From CADEEN01 sp040384625 (GTDB taxonomy: Bacteria > Pseudomonadota > Gammaproteobacteria > Burkholderiales > Burkholderiaceae_C): a stretch of DNA of 64,000 nt. Below the pieces are notes generated by a model. That model had not been told where the DNA came from. It was given only the letters and a program-made list of their open reading frames with translations, and made no database searches. The first letter of the stretch is position 1, and each line of letters opens with the position of its first letter. This document shows, in pieces, positions 31,298 through 38,630 of the stretch. Location: assembly GCA_040384625.1 (NCBI GenBank), contig JAZKIW010000049.1:4963-68962 (forward strand), in the 5' to 3' direction. Made by a program: the position numbers and the translations under genes.

Positions 31298-31345
31298 CCC
31301 GGAGCGAAGGAGGGAGGGAGGGAGGAGGAGGAGGAGCGCTCCGGG
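31298..31345 (-). repeat. hairpin enclosing a 30-nt purine/pyrimidine simple repeat
   Basis: A 9-bp stem CCCGGAGCG / CGCTCCGGG encloses an uninterrupted 30-nt all-purine tract (plus strand, 31307-31336) built of GGGA and GGA units. In the operon transcript this loop is a pyrimidine tract with repeated CCUCC, the same core as the anti-Shine-Dalgarno sequence. The plus strand has three GGG runs with flanking GG runs, so quadruplex formation is possible. Repeat number could vary by slippage. Confidence 0.75.
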
Positions 31346-31494
31346 ATTGCAGCCAGAGGAACTGGAAGGCTGCGCAGCAATGAAAACCGTACCTTCGCAT
31401 GGACCCCCGCAAGCGTGCGAAGTTCCCGAAAACACATTGCAACGACCTGTGTCGTTGACGGCATTGGAGGAGAGGTTGAACTCATTGGTTCAAA

Positions 31495-31509
31495 ACAATA
31501 CTCTATTGT
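31495..31509. promoter_or_regulatory. palindromic operator candidate over the operon -10 box
   Basis: ACAATA-CTC-TATTGT is a perfect 6-3-6 inverted repeat; further bases AA/TT pair beyond one mismatch. It coincides with the -10 hexamer of the minus-strand operon promoter, a suitable place for repression. It shares the CAATAC half-sequence with a second site at 31581-31593. Confidence 0.55.
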
Positions 31510-31524
31510 GTTCGTCTATGTCAA
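31495..31524 (-). promoter_or_regulatory. sigma-70 promoter of the FAD-protein/Cfa operon
   Basis: On the minus strand a consensus -35 TTGACA (31519-31524) is followed by 18 nt and TATTGT (31495-31500). It is the best promoter match in the window. It would start transcription near 31488, giving a leader of about 265 nt before the TTG codon. Confidence 0.6.
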
Positions 31525-31580
31525 AGATGACCATAGCCTGAATTTGTGCGGGTCTTTCGTATGTTTTAAGCATAACTGTC

Positions 31581-31593
31581 CAATACAAAGTAT
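31581..31593. promoter_or_regulatory. second related palindrome, possible regulator site
   Basis: CAATACAAAGTAT contains the inverted repeat ATAC-AAA-GTAT (31583-31593). It begins with the same CAATAC as the -10 palindrome 85 bp away and lies 73 bp before the litR ATG. It could serve litR autoregulation. Confidence 0.4.
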
Positions 31594-31665
31594 CGTCATC
31601 GTGTTTGAAATCAAGCGGTCTCAAAGGCCAGAACAGTCTCAATTACGCACGGCGAAGGCAAAGGG

Positions 31666-32622
31666 ATGCAGGTGCAAGCGAGCTACTCGGCGCGGCCGAT
31701 CACGATGTCGATAGCGGCCGTCGAGCGCGATACAGGCTTGAGCAAGGACACCCTGCGCGTCTGGGAGCGGCGCTACGGTTTCCCGTTGCCCGCGCGCGAT
31801 CTGATGGGCGAGCGCATCTACCCCTTCGACCAGGTCGAGCGACTGCGCACCATCAAGCGCCTTCTCGATGCTGGCCACCGCCCGGGGCGGATCGTCTCGA
31901 TGACGCCAGCCGATCTCGATCAGCTGACGACGATCACCGGCGTGCGAAGTGCCGTCGTGGGGCCCGTCGACGGCGCAGGCGACGCACCCGACTTGGCCGC
32001 CTTCATGACGAACATCCGCGAGCACGACGGCGAGCTTCTGCGCCGGGCGATGGCCCGCAGCCTGTCGCGCATCGGTCTCGGTCGCTTTGTGCTGGACGTC
32101 GTCGCCCCCCTCAACACCTTGGTCGGCGAAGCCTGGATGCAGGGCCGCCTGGAAGTGTTCGAGGAACACTTCTACACCGAGTCGGTCCAGGTGGTGCTGC
32201 GCAATGCTCTGCACCATCTGCCGGCGTCTGGCGCGGCACGGCCCCGCGTGTTGCTGGCCACGGTGCCCGGTGAGCCGCACGGCCTCGGCCTGTTGATGGC
32301 CGAGGCTTTGCTGGCTCTCGAGGGCTGCAGTTGCACCTCGCTCGGTGTGCAGACGCCGGTGTGGGACATCGTGCGGGCGGCGACAGCCTTTCGCAGCGAG
32401 ATCGTGGCATTGAGCTACACCGGCTGCACCAATCCGCATCAGGTCATCGACGGGCTGGCCGAGTTGCGCAACAAGCTGCCTGCTCAGACTGCGCTGTGGG
32501 CCGGGGGCAGCGCCCCGGTCCTGCAGCGGCGTGCTGTTCGTGGCGTGCGCGTGCTGCCCAGCCTGCACGATGTGGCGGCCGCATTGGCCGACTGGCGCCA
32601 GGGCACGCCCGGGGCGACGTGA
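31666..32622 (+). CDS. litR: MerR-family cobalamin-binding photoreceptor regulator (CarH/LitR type)
   Basis: Transcription regulator of 318 aa. An N-terminal MerR winged helix (about 12-80; GLSKDTLRVWERRYGFP) precedes a four-helix cap with W157-x9-E167-H168, the motif over the upper face of adenosylcobalamin in CarH. A Rossmann B12 domain follows with E203-P-H205-G-L-G208, the ExHxxG motif whose His ligates cobalt, and SLGVQTPVWDIV. In the dark, AdoCbl forms of such proteins are DNA-binding tetramers; light breaks them and releases DNA. All signature residues are intact, so light sensing is likely. Divergent from the lipid operon it probably controls. Confidence 0.88.
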   Translation: MQVQASYSARPITMSIAAVERDTGLSKDTLRVWERRYGFPLPARDLMGERIYPFDQVERLRTIKRLLDAGHRPGRIVSMTPADLDQLTTITGVRSAVVGPVDGAGDAPDLAAFMTNIREHDGELLRRAMARSLSRIGLGRFVLDVVAPLNTLVGEAWMQGRLEVFEEHFYTESVQVVLRNALHHLPASGAARPRVLLATVPGEPHGLGLLMAEALLALEGCSCTSLGVQTPVWDIVRAATAFRSEIVALSYTGCTNPHQVIDGLAELRNKLPAQTALWAGGSAPVLQRRAVRGVRVLPSLHDVAAALADWRQGTPGAT

Positions 32623-32644
32623 CGCGCCTGCGCCGGACCCTCTC

Positions 32645-32650
32645 TAGAAT
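32645..32650 (+). promoter_or_regulatory. -10-like TAGAAT before the di-iron protein gene
   Basis: CTAGAATCG with TAGAAT 26 nt before the ATG. An AAGGA Shine-Dalgarno (32666-32670) fits a short leader of about 20 nt. No clear -35 is seen. Confidence 0.4.
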
Positions 32651-32676
32651 CGAGGCGCATTCAGCAAGGACTCGCG

Positions 32677-33534
32677 ATGCTTTATCCCGAACTTTTCAGG
32701 CAGCTTGAATCGGTGCGCTGGAACATGGAGCACGACATCCCCTGGAGCCGTTTCGATGCCGCGGCGCTGAGCGAGGAGCAGGCGCAGACGATCAAGATGA
32801 ACGCCATCACCGAGTGGGCAGCGCTGCCGGCCACCGAGATGTTCCTGCGCGACAACAAGGACGACAGCGACTTTTCTGCCTTCATGAGCGTGTGGTTCTT
32901 CGAGGAGCAGAAGCATTCCCTGGTGCTGATGGAGTACCTGCGCAGGTTTCGGCCCGATCTGGTGCCCAGCGAAGCCGAGTTGCACGCGGTGCGCTTCGAA
33001 TTCGACCCGGCGCCGGCACTCGAGACCCTGATGCTGCACTTCTGCGGCGAGATTCGCCTCAACCACTGGTACCGCCGCGCCGCCGAGTGGCACACCGAGC
33101 CCGTCATCAAGGCGATCTACGAAACCCTGGCCCGCGACGAAGCTCGCCATGGCGGCGCCTACCTGCGCTACATGAAGCGCGCGATGCACAAGTTCGGCGA
33201 CGAGGCGCGCGCCGCCTTCGCCAAGGTCGGCGTGCTGATGGCCAGCGCGCGGCGCACCGCGCAGGCATTGCACCCGACCAACCTGCACGTCAATGTCAAG
33301 CTGTTCCCGCGCGACACCATCCAGTCACGTCTGCCCGACCCGGCCTGGCTTGAGCAGTGGCTGGACAAGCAGATCCAGTTCGATGCCGTCTGGGAGAACA
33401 AGGTCGTTGAACGCATCCTGCACAACATGAGCCTGCTGATGGAGCGCAGCTTTGCCAGCGTGCAGGAACTCAATCGCTACCGCAAGGAGCTGCTGCGTTC
33501 GTTGGCGCCGCCAGACGCGCCAGCGGCGGCCTGA
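32677..33534 (+). CDS. ferritin-like di-iron protein with acyl-ACP desaturase ligand pattern
   Basis: Helical protein of 285 aa. Six probable iron ligands occur in the order and spacing of the soluble acyl-ACP desaturases: E46, E77-x-x-H80 (EEQKH), E125, E155-x-x-H158 (DEARH). It is shorter than plant stearoyl-ACP desaturases (about 360 aa) and has no membrane segments. Starts 54 nt after litR with AAGGA at good spacing. It may introduce double bonds into acyl chains used by the Cfa-like enzyme, or be an oxygenase of unknown substrate. Confidence 0.72.
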   Translation: MLYPELFRQLESVRWNMEHDIPWSRFDAAALSEEQAQTIKMNAITEWAALPATEMFLRDNKDDSDFSAFMSVWFFEEQKHSLVLMEYLRRFRPDLVPSEAELHAVRFEFDPAPALETLMLHFCGEIRLNHWYRRAAEWHTEPVIKAIYETLARDEARHGGAYLRYMKRAMHKFGDEARAAFAKVGVLMASARRTAQALHPTNLHVNVKLFPRDTIQSRLPDPAWLEQWLDKQIQFDAVWENKVVERILHNMSLLMERSFASVQELNRYRKELLRSLAPPDAPAAA

Positions 33535-33555
33535 GCGCGGGCCTCGACGAGCGGC

Positions 33556-34218
33556 TCAGGCGCCTGCTCTTGCCCGCTCCTGGTCCTGGTAGGCCTTGCG
33601 GTCGGCATCGACGCGTTGTGCCGAGGGACGCTGTGCGACCAGCTTGCTGTAGCTCTTCCAGTCGACGCCGTGCGCAGCGAGCAGGTCTTCGCCGTAGATG
33701 ATCTTGCTGGACAGAGCCACCAAGGGCAGCGTGACGTAGGCCGCGCAGTCTGCGATCGTGAAGGTGTCGCCGGCCACGAAGGGGTCGAAGCTCGCCAGGC
33801 GCTTGAAGGCGGGAATGTTCCGATCGAGCAGCTTGCGCACACGCGCCTTCTGCGAATCGCCGATCGTGCCGCCGAAGAAGGCCTGCGTGTACAGCTCACG
33901 CGCCACGAGTTCGAGGTGCAGGTCGATGAAGAGTGCCAGCTCCCGCACCTTCGCAGCTGCCCAGGGCTCGGCTGGCAGCAGGGCCGGGGTCGGCGCGAGC
34001 GCCTCGAGGTACTCGACGATCGCGCTGCTCTCACACAGGGTGCCGAGTTCGGTGCGGATGAAGGGCACCTTGCCCAGCGGCGACGCTGACAGCAGGTCCT
34101 CGGGCTTCTGGCCCGGTGCGACCAGCTCTTCGGCGAAAGGCAGGCCCTTCTCCAGCAGCACCAGCTTGACCTTGTTGACATAGTTCGACAGCGCGAATCC
34201 GCACAGGGTGATGCTCAT
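33556..34218 (-). CDS. glutathione S-transferase family protein
   Basis: Cytosolic GST of 220 aa. An N-terminal thioredoxin-like domain (about 1-78) contains ASPLGKVPFIRTELGTLCESSAIVEYLE with the cis-Pro and the E/S glutathione site. An all-helical C-terminal domain has the FTIADCAAYVTLPLV N-capping motif. The substrate is unknown. Convergent with the di-iron protein gene (21 bp) and 22 bp downstream of the EamA gene. Confidence 0.88.
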   Translation of the reverse strand: MSITLCGFALSNYVNKVKLVLLEKGLPFAEELVAPGQKPEDLLSASPLGKVPFIRTELGTLCESSAIVEYLEALAPTPALLPAEPWAAAKVRELALFIDLHLELVARELYTQAFFGGTIGDSQKARVRKLLDRNIPAFKRLASFDPFVAGDTFTIADCAAYVTLPLVALSSKIIYGEDLLAAHGVDWKSYSKLVAQRPSAQRVDADRKAYQDQERARAGA

Positions 34219-34240
34219 GGAGTTTCCTCGGAGGTGGGTG

Positions 34241-35161
34241 TCAACGCCTGCTGACCAGGGTGATGCCGAGCACTACCGCCGCGACGGCGATGCCCAGGCG
34301 GATGGTAAGAGGCTCGCCGAGCAAGGCCACCCCGGCCGCCAGTCCTGCCACCGGCGTCAGCAGCGTGAAGCTTGCCAGGCGCGTGGCCGGGTAGTGGCGC
34401 ACCAGCCAGAACCACAGCAGGTAGCTGGCGAAGCTCACGATCACGGTCTGGAAAGCCAGCGAAGACAGCGACAGGGCGCCGAGCTGCGCCGGCCACACCT
34501 CGCCGGCGCTCCAGGCACCCAGAGCGAGCAGCAAGCCGGAGATCAGCAGCTGGTACAGCAAGGTCTTCTCGGCCGGCGCGTTGGCCAGTGCGGTGGCTCG
34601 GATGACCAGGGTGGTGGCGCCCCAGAACAGCGCCGCCGCCACGCCGAGCGCGTCGCCCAGCCACTGCCGCGGGCCGGCCGCACCGCTGGGCGCGAAGCCT
34701 TCGGCAAAGGCCCAGGCGACACCCGCGAAGGCCGCGACCAGACCGACCCATTGGATCGGCATCAGGCGTTCGCCGCGCGCAATGAAGGGCATCCCGAGCG
34801 CCACCACGAAGGGCGACAGATAGATGAATACCGCCATGCGCGACGCGCTGGTGAACTGCAGGCCGACGAAGATGCAGGCGAACTCGACAGCGAACAGAAC
34901 GCCGGCGAGCAGGCCGCCACGCAGCGTGCCGTCGCGTGCTGTCAGCTTGATGCCGCGCCAGCGCGCCCAGGCCAGCACCAGCAGGGCGGCCCCGAGCGAG
35001 CGCGCGGCGGCCTGCGTCAGCGGCGCAATCTCTGCTAGCGCCACCTTGGCTGCCACCTGATTCAGCCCCCACAGGATGCAGCACAGCAACAGCGAGGCGA
35101 CGGCGACGCCGTCCAGACGCGGTCTGCGGTGGTCGACTGCGGCGTCGGTGGAAACGGTCAT
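34241..35161 (-). CDS. DMT-superfamily EamA transporter
   Basis: Ten-TM permease of 306 aa with two EamA repeats (about 20-150 and 165-300): CILWGLNQVAAKVALAEI in the first, AALFWGATTLVIRATAL in the second. The start is set at ATG 35161 (MTVSTDAAV); a start at 35197 would overlap the rhomboid gene. The exported metabolite is unknown. Confidence 0.82.
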   Translation of the reverse strand: MTVSTDAAVDHRRPRLDGVAVASLLLCCILWGLNQVAAKVALAEIAPLTQAAARSLGAALLVLAWARWRGIKLTARDGTLRGGLLAGVLFAVEFACIFVGLQFTSASRMAVFIYLSPFVVALGMPFIARGERLMPIQWVGLVAAFAGVAWAFAEGFAPSGAAGPRQWLGDALGVAAALFWGATTLVIRATALANAPAEKTLLYQLLISGLLLALGAWSAGEVWPAQLGALSLSSLAFQTVIVSFASYLLWFWLVRHYPATRLASFTLLTPVAGLAAGVALLGEPLTIRLGIAVAAVVLGITLVSRR

Positions 35162-35168
35162 GGGGCGT

Positions 35169-35771
35169 TCAAACTGTTGACGCTCGACGGTCGGCATGGG
35201 CCTGGGCCAGGCCGCCGCAGAGCAAACCCGAGAGCGTGCCGGTCAGGTGGGCCAGCGGGGCGATGCGGAAGTCCCAGCCGGCGACGGCCTGGGTCGGTCC
35301 GAGCCACGCCTGCTCCAGCGCCAGCTTGCAAGCCAGTCCAGTGAGCACGGCCGCACCGATCAGACGCCGCCGACCGCTGGTGCGCCAGACCAGGTGCAGG
35401 GCGACGATCGCGACGCCGGCGTGCAGCAGGCCCGAAAGCCCACCGTAACTCAGGAGCCGTGGTTGCAACGCCAGCGCCGCGTGGGTCAGCGGCCAGGCTG
35501 CCAGCCAAGCCCAGGTGGCGTCACGCGGCAGCGCAGAGACGATTCCGAAAGCAGCCACCACTGCACAGCCGAGCAGATTGGCTTGCAGGTGCCAAGTGCT
35601 CAGGTGGACGAATGCGGCTGTCCACAGACGCCAGGGCTGGGTCATGGCGAGTTCCGGCTGCCAGTCGATCGCTTCGCGAGGCAGCGACCACAGCGCCAGC
35701 GCGCCGAGCGCCAGGCCGACGGACATGGCGGCCCAGGCACGCGGAGCCGGGCGTGAAAGGTCGCGCCGCAT
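35169..35771 (-). CDS. rrtA: rhomboid-family serine protease, rhombosortase-like
   Basis: Small six-TM rhomboid of 200 aa. The catalytic dyad is seen as S113 in GGLSGLLHAG and H175 in APLAHLTGTLSG, and the rhomboid HxxxxHxxxN element as H56/H61/N65 in FVHLSTWHLQANLLG. Small size and GGLSGLLH resemble rhombosortases, which process GlyGly-CTERM proteins. No GlyGly-CTERM target is evident in this window, so the rhombosortase subclass is inferred. ATG shares one base with the glnE stop (TGATG). Confidence 0.7.
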   Translation of the reverse strand: MRRDLSRPAPRAWAAMSVGLALGALALWSLPREAIDWQPELAMTQPWRLWTAAFVHLSTWHLQANLLGCAVVAAFGIVSALPRDATWAWLAAWPLTHAALALQPRLLSYGGLSGLLHAGVAIVALHLVWRTSGRRRLIGAAVLTGLACKLALEQAWLGPTQAVAGWDFRIAPLAHLTGTLSGLLCGGLAQAHADRRASTV

Positions 35772-38521
35772 CAGGCGCCGAACACCGCGCGGCACAGCAC
35801 CAGCACGGCCTCCCGCTGCGCGGCCAGCGCGTCGGCGGCGAACTGCGTCGGCCGCTCGTCCAGGCGCGCATGGTGCTGGGCCCGGCGCAACTCCCGGTAG
35901 GCGTTGGCCGCTGCATGGCCGACACCGGTCGGCAGCAGGGTGCAGTCTTCGGCGCGTTGCAGGAGAGCGATGTTGCCGACATTGCCCTGCAGGACTGGAT
36001 GCGCCGCCGCGTGTGCCAGCACCAGGTACTGGACCGCGAACTCGGCGTCCATCATGCCGCCCGCACTGTGCTTGACGTCGAACAGGCCTGCCTTGACCGG
36101 TCGCGCTGCGCGCACTTTCTCGCGCATCGCCTGCACCGCTTGCGCCAGCGCAGCATGGTCGCGCGGTGCGGCCAGCACGTCGCGACGCACGGTCTCGAAG
36201 CGCTCGGCCAGCGCGGGCGTGCCGGCGCAGCAGCGCGCACGTGTCAGGGCCTGGTGTTCCCAGGTCCACGCCGTGTTGCTGCCGCGGCCGCGCTGGTACT
36301 GCTCGAACGAGGCTATCGAAGTCACCAGCAGGCCCGAATTGCCGTTCGGCCTGAGCGCGGTGTCGATGTCGAACAGTTCGCCGGCCGCGGTGCGCAAGGT
36401 CAGCCAGGTGATCAGCTTGCGCACGAAGGCGCCGTAGACCTCGACCGCCTTGTCGGCATCCGGTTCGTCGTCGTCGTCGAAGACGAACACCACGTCGAGG
36501 TCGCTGCCGTAGCCCAGCTCCTTGCCACCCAGCTTGCCGTAGGCGATGACGGCAAACTGCGGCGTTTCGCGATGACGCTGGCGCAGATGCCCCCAGGCCC
36601 AGCGCACGGTGCATTCGAGCACTGCATCGGCCAGGGCCGACAGGTCGTCAGCCACCTGCTCGACCGTGATGTGGCCCTCGACGTCGCGCACCAGGGTGCG
36701 AAAGACTTCGGCGTGATGGGCGCGGCGCAGGGTGTCGAGCAGGGCCTCTTCGCCGGCTTCGCCGGAGCGGTGCCATGCGGCGTGGCGCTCGTTCATCTCG
36801 TCGATGAAGGCCTGGCGATCGAAGCGGCCGTGCAGCTCGCGGGCGTCGGCCAGTTCGTCGATCACGCCCGGGTGCTGCATCAGGTAGCGCATCGGCCAGC
36901 GCGCCAGGCCCAGCAGGCCGAGCAGGCGCTGCTGCACCTCGGGCCGCTCGACCAGCAGGGCGAAGTAGCTCTCGCGGCGCAGTAGTGGCTCCATCCAGTC
37001 GACGAAGCGCAGCGCTGCATCGGCGCTGCAGCGGCCGGATTCGATGCCTTCGGCGGCGCGCTGCACCAGGCGCGCCAGGCGCTGCTTGCTGCTGTCGCGC
37101 AGCGACTGCACTCGCGACTGCGCCGCCCAGGCGCGGGTGCGTTCGGCCAGCGCCGCGGGCAGGCGCTCGAGGAAGATTTCGTCGTCGATCGACAGCGGCC
37201 CGGCACCGCAGGCCTTGCAGCCGCTGTTGCCATTGCCGGGTACCGGTGCGGCCTGGCCGTCATGCAGCAATGCGTCGAACTCGGTGGCGACGAGTTCACG
37301 CGTCTGGCCCAACCGGTCGAGCAGTTCGCAGGCGTCGGCATTGCAGGCCAGGCCGAGGGACAAGGCGATCCAGCCGAGGTCGCCGTCGGCGCCTGGCAGC
37401 AAGTGGGTCTGCTGGTCGTCCAGGTACTGGATGCGGTGCTCGACGCGGCGCAGGAAAGTGTAGGCCTCGGCCAGGCGTTCAGCCGTGCCCGCCTTCATCA
37501 GACCGGAGGCGGCCAGGCGCTGCAGGCCGCGCAGGGTCGAGCGGGTGCGGATCTCGGGGAACTGGCCGCCACGCACCACCAGCAGCAGCTGGACGATGAA
37601 CTCGATCTCGCGGATCCCGCCGCGCGACAGCTTGACGTCGTTGCTGCGCTCCGGCCGTCCGGCGGCGCGGCGCTGCGCTTCCTCGCGGATCCGGGCGTGC
37701 AGCTGGCGCAGGCCCTCGAACACGCCGTAGTCGAGATAGCGCCGGTAGACGAAGGGTGTGACCAGGGCGCGCAGTGCCAGGGCGCGTCCGCTCGTCACCG
37801 CCTCGCGCGGGGCGACCACGCGGCTCTTCAGCCACGCGAAGCGTTCCCACTCGCGACCCTGGACTTGGAGGTACTCCTCCAGCATCGCCAGGCTGACCAC
37901 CGGTGGTCCGGAGTTGCCGTTCGGCCGCAGGGCCAGATCGACGCGGAACACGAAGCCATCGTCGGTGGTGTCCCCGATCAGGGCGTATAGGCCGCGTGCG
38001 ACCTTGCTGAAGTACTCGTGTGCGGACAGCGGCTCGGCGCCATCAGTCTGGCCGTCCTCCTCATAGACGTAGATCAGATCGATGTCGGAAGACACGTTCA
38101 ACTCGCGCGCGCCCAGCTTGCCCATGCCGACGATCCAGAACTCGATGCGCCGGCCCTGCGCGGAGCGCGGCGCGCCGTGCCGCGCATCGGCGTCGGTCAG
38201 CGCCTGGGCCAGCGCGATCTCGAGCGTCGACTCGGCCAGGGCGGTCATGGCGGTGGTGATGTCGTGCAAGGACGCCGCCTGCTCGATGTCCAGGACGGCC
38301 AGTCGTTCGAGCACCAATTGGCGCGCCACGCGCAGCGCGGTTACCAATGTGCGGCCATCGGCACGGAGTCGCTGGACCAAGGCATTGACGACTTCTGCGT
38401 CGGGCAGGCCCGGTGGCAGCAGCACCAGTTCGTCGGGGTGACGCCGGCGCACGCGCTGGACGAAACGGCTGTGGTCGGCCGCCGCCAGCGCGGCCTGGAT
38501 CGAATCGCTCTGCAAGGCCAT
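35771..38521 (-). CDS. glnE: bifunctional glutamine synthetase adenylyltransferase/deadenylase
   Basis: Controls glutamine synthetase by adding or removing AMP in response to PII. The 916-aa protein has two nucleotidyltransferase domains: the N-terminal deadenylase (VSSDIDLIYVYEEDG, about 160) and the C-terminal adenylylase (YGSDLDVVFVFDDDDE, about 680). Both have G/S-S-D-x-D catalytic aspartates, and helical linker domains lie between. Full length. Divergent from yhdP with 109 bp between start codons. Confidence 0.96.
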   Translation of the reverse strand: MALQSDSIQAALAAADHSRFVQRVRRRHPDELVLLPPGLPDAEVVNALVQRLRADGRTLVTALRVARQLVLERLAVLDIEQAASLHDITTAMTALAESTLEIALAQALTDADARHGAPRSAQGRRIEFWIVGMGKLGARELNVSSDIDLIYVYEEDGQTDGAEPLSAHEYFSKVARGLYALIGDTTDDGFVFRVDLALRPNGNSGPPVVSLAMLEEYLQVQGREWERFAWLKSRVVAPREAVTSGRALALRALVTPFVYRRYLDYGVFEGLRQLHARIREEAQRRAAGRPERSNDVKLSRGGIREIEFIVQLLLVVRGGQFPEIRTRSTLRGLQRLAASGLMKAGTAERLAEAYTFLRRVEHRIQYLDDQQTHLLPGADGDLGWIALSLGLACNADACELLDRLGQTRELVATEFDALLHDGQAAPVPGNGNSGCKACGAGPLSIDDEIFLERLPAALAERTRAWAAQSRVQSLRDSSKQRLARLVQRAAEGIESGRCSADAALRFVDWMEPLLRRESYFALLVERPEVQQRLLGLLGLARWPMRYLMQHPGVIDELADARELHGRFDRQAFIDEMNERHAAWHRSGEAGEEALLDTLRRAHHAEVFRTLVRDVEGHITVEQVADDLSALADAVLECTVRWAWGHLRQRHRETPQFAVIAYGKLGGKELGYGSDLDVVFVFDDDDEPDADKAVEVYGAFVRKLITWLTLRTAAGELFDIDTALRPNGNSGLLVTSIASFEQYQRGRGSNTAWTWEHQALTRARCCAGTPALAERFETVRRDVLAAPRDHAALAQAVQAMREKVRAARPVKAGLFDVKHSAGGMMDAEFAVQYLVLAHAAAHPVLQGNVGNIALLQRAEDCTLLPTGVGHAAANAYRELRRAQHHARLDERPTQFAADALAAQREAVLVLCRAVFGA

Positions 38522-38630
38522 GGCGGCGGCGGTCGTCTTTCAGTGACCCTGTGCTAGATTGGGCCGGACCGCCACACCCTGCTGTCGGCCGTTGTGCGCT
38601 CTCAGCCGTTGCAGTGAGCGGCAGCGCCGG

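Larger units (their letters stand above)
31225..31665. other. 441-bp litR/operon divergent region with long operon leader
   Basis: No protein gene is supported. From litR toward the operon it holds an AT-rich part (about 31480-31620, well below the window's GC) with palindromes and a promoter, then a leader of about 265 nt with a pyrimidine-tract hairpin (31298-31345) and an intrinsic terminator (31239-31272). An 85-codon frame on the minus strand (31228-31485) lacks conserved character and is not called. I searched it by eye for a cobalamin riboswitch B12 box (GCCACTG) and found none. Confidence 0.75.

Noticed and set aside
31228..31485. 85-codon minus-strand frame in the operon leader, ending 3 nt before the TTG start
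   Set aside because: Considered as a leader peptide for attenuation. It has no Shine-Dalgarno, is low-complexity across the simple repeat and has no regulatory codon run, so it is not called as a gene, though translation through the terminator is conceivable.
31225..31665. Cobalamin riboswitch upstream of the B12-photoreceptor-linked operon
   Set aside because: No B12 box (GCCACTG) or other conserved cobalamin riboswitch segment found on either strand.
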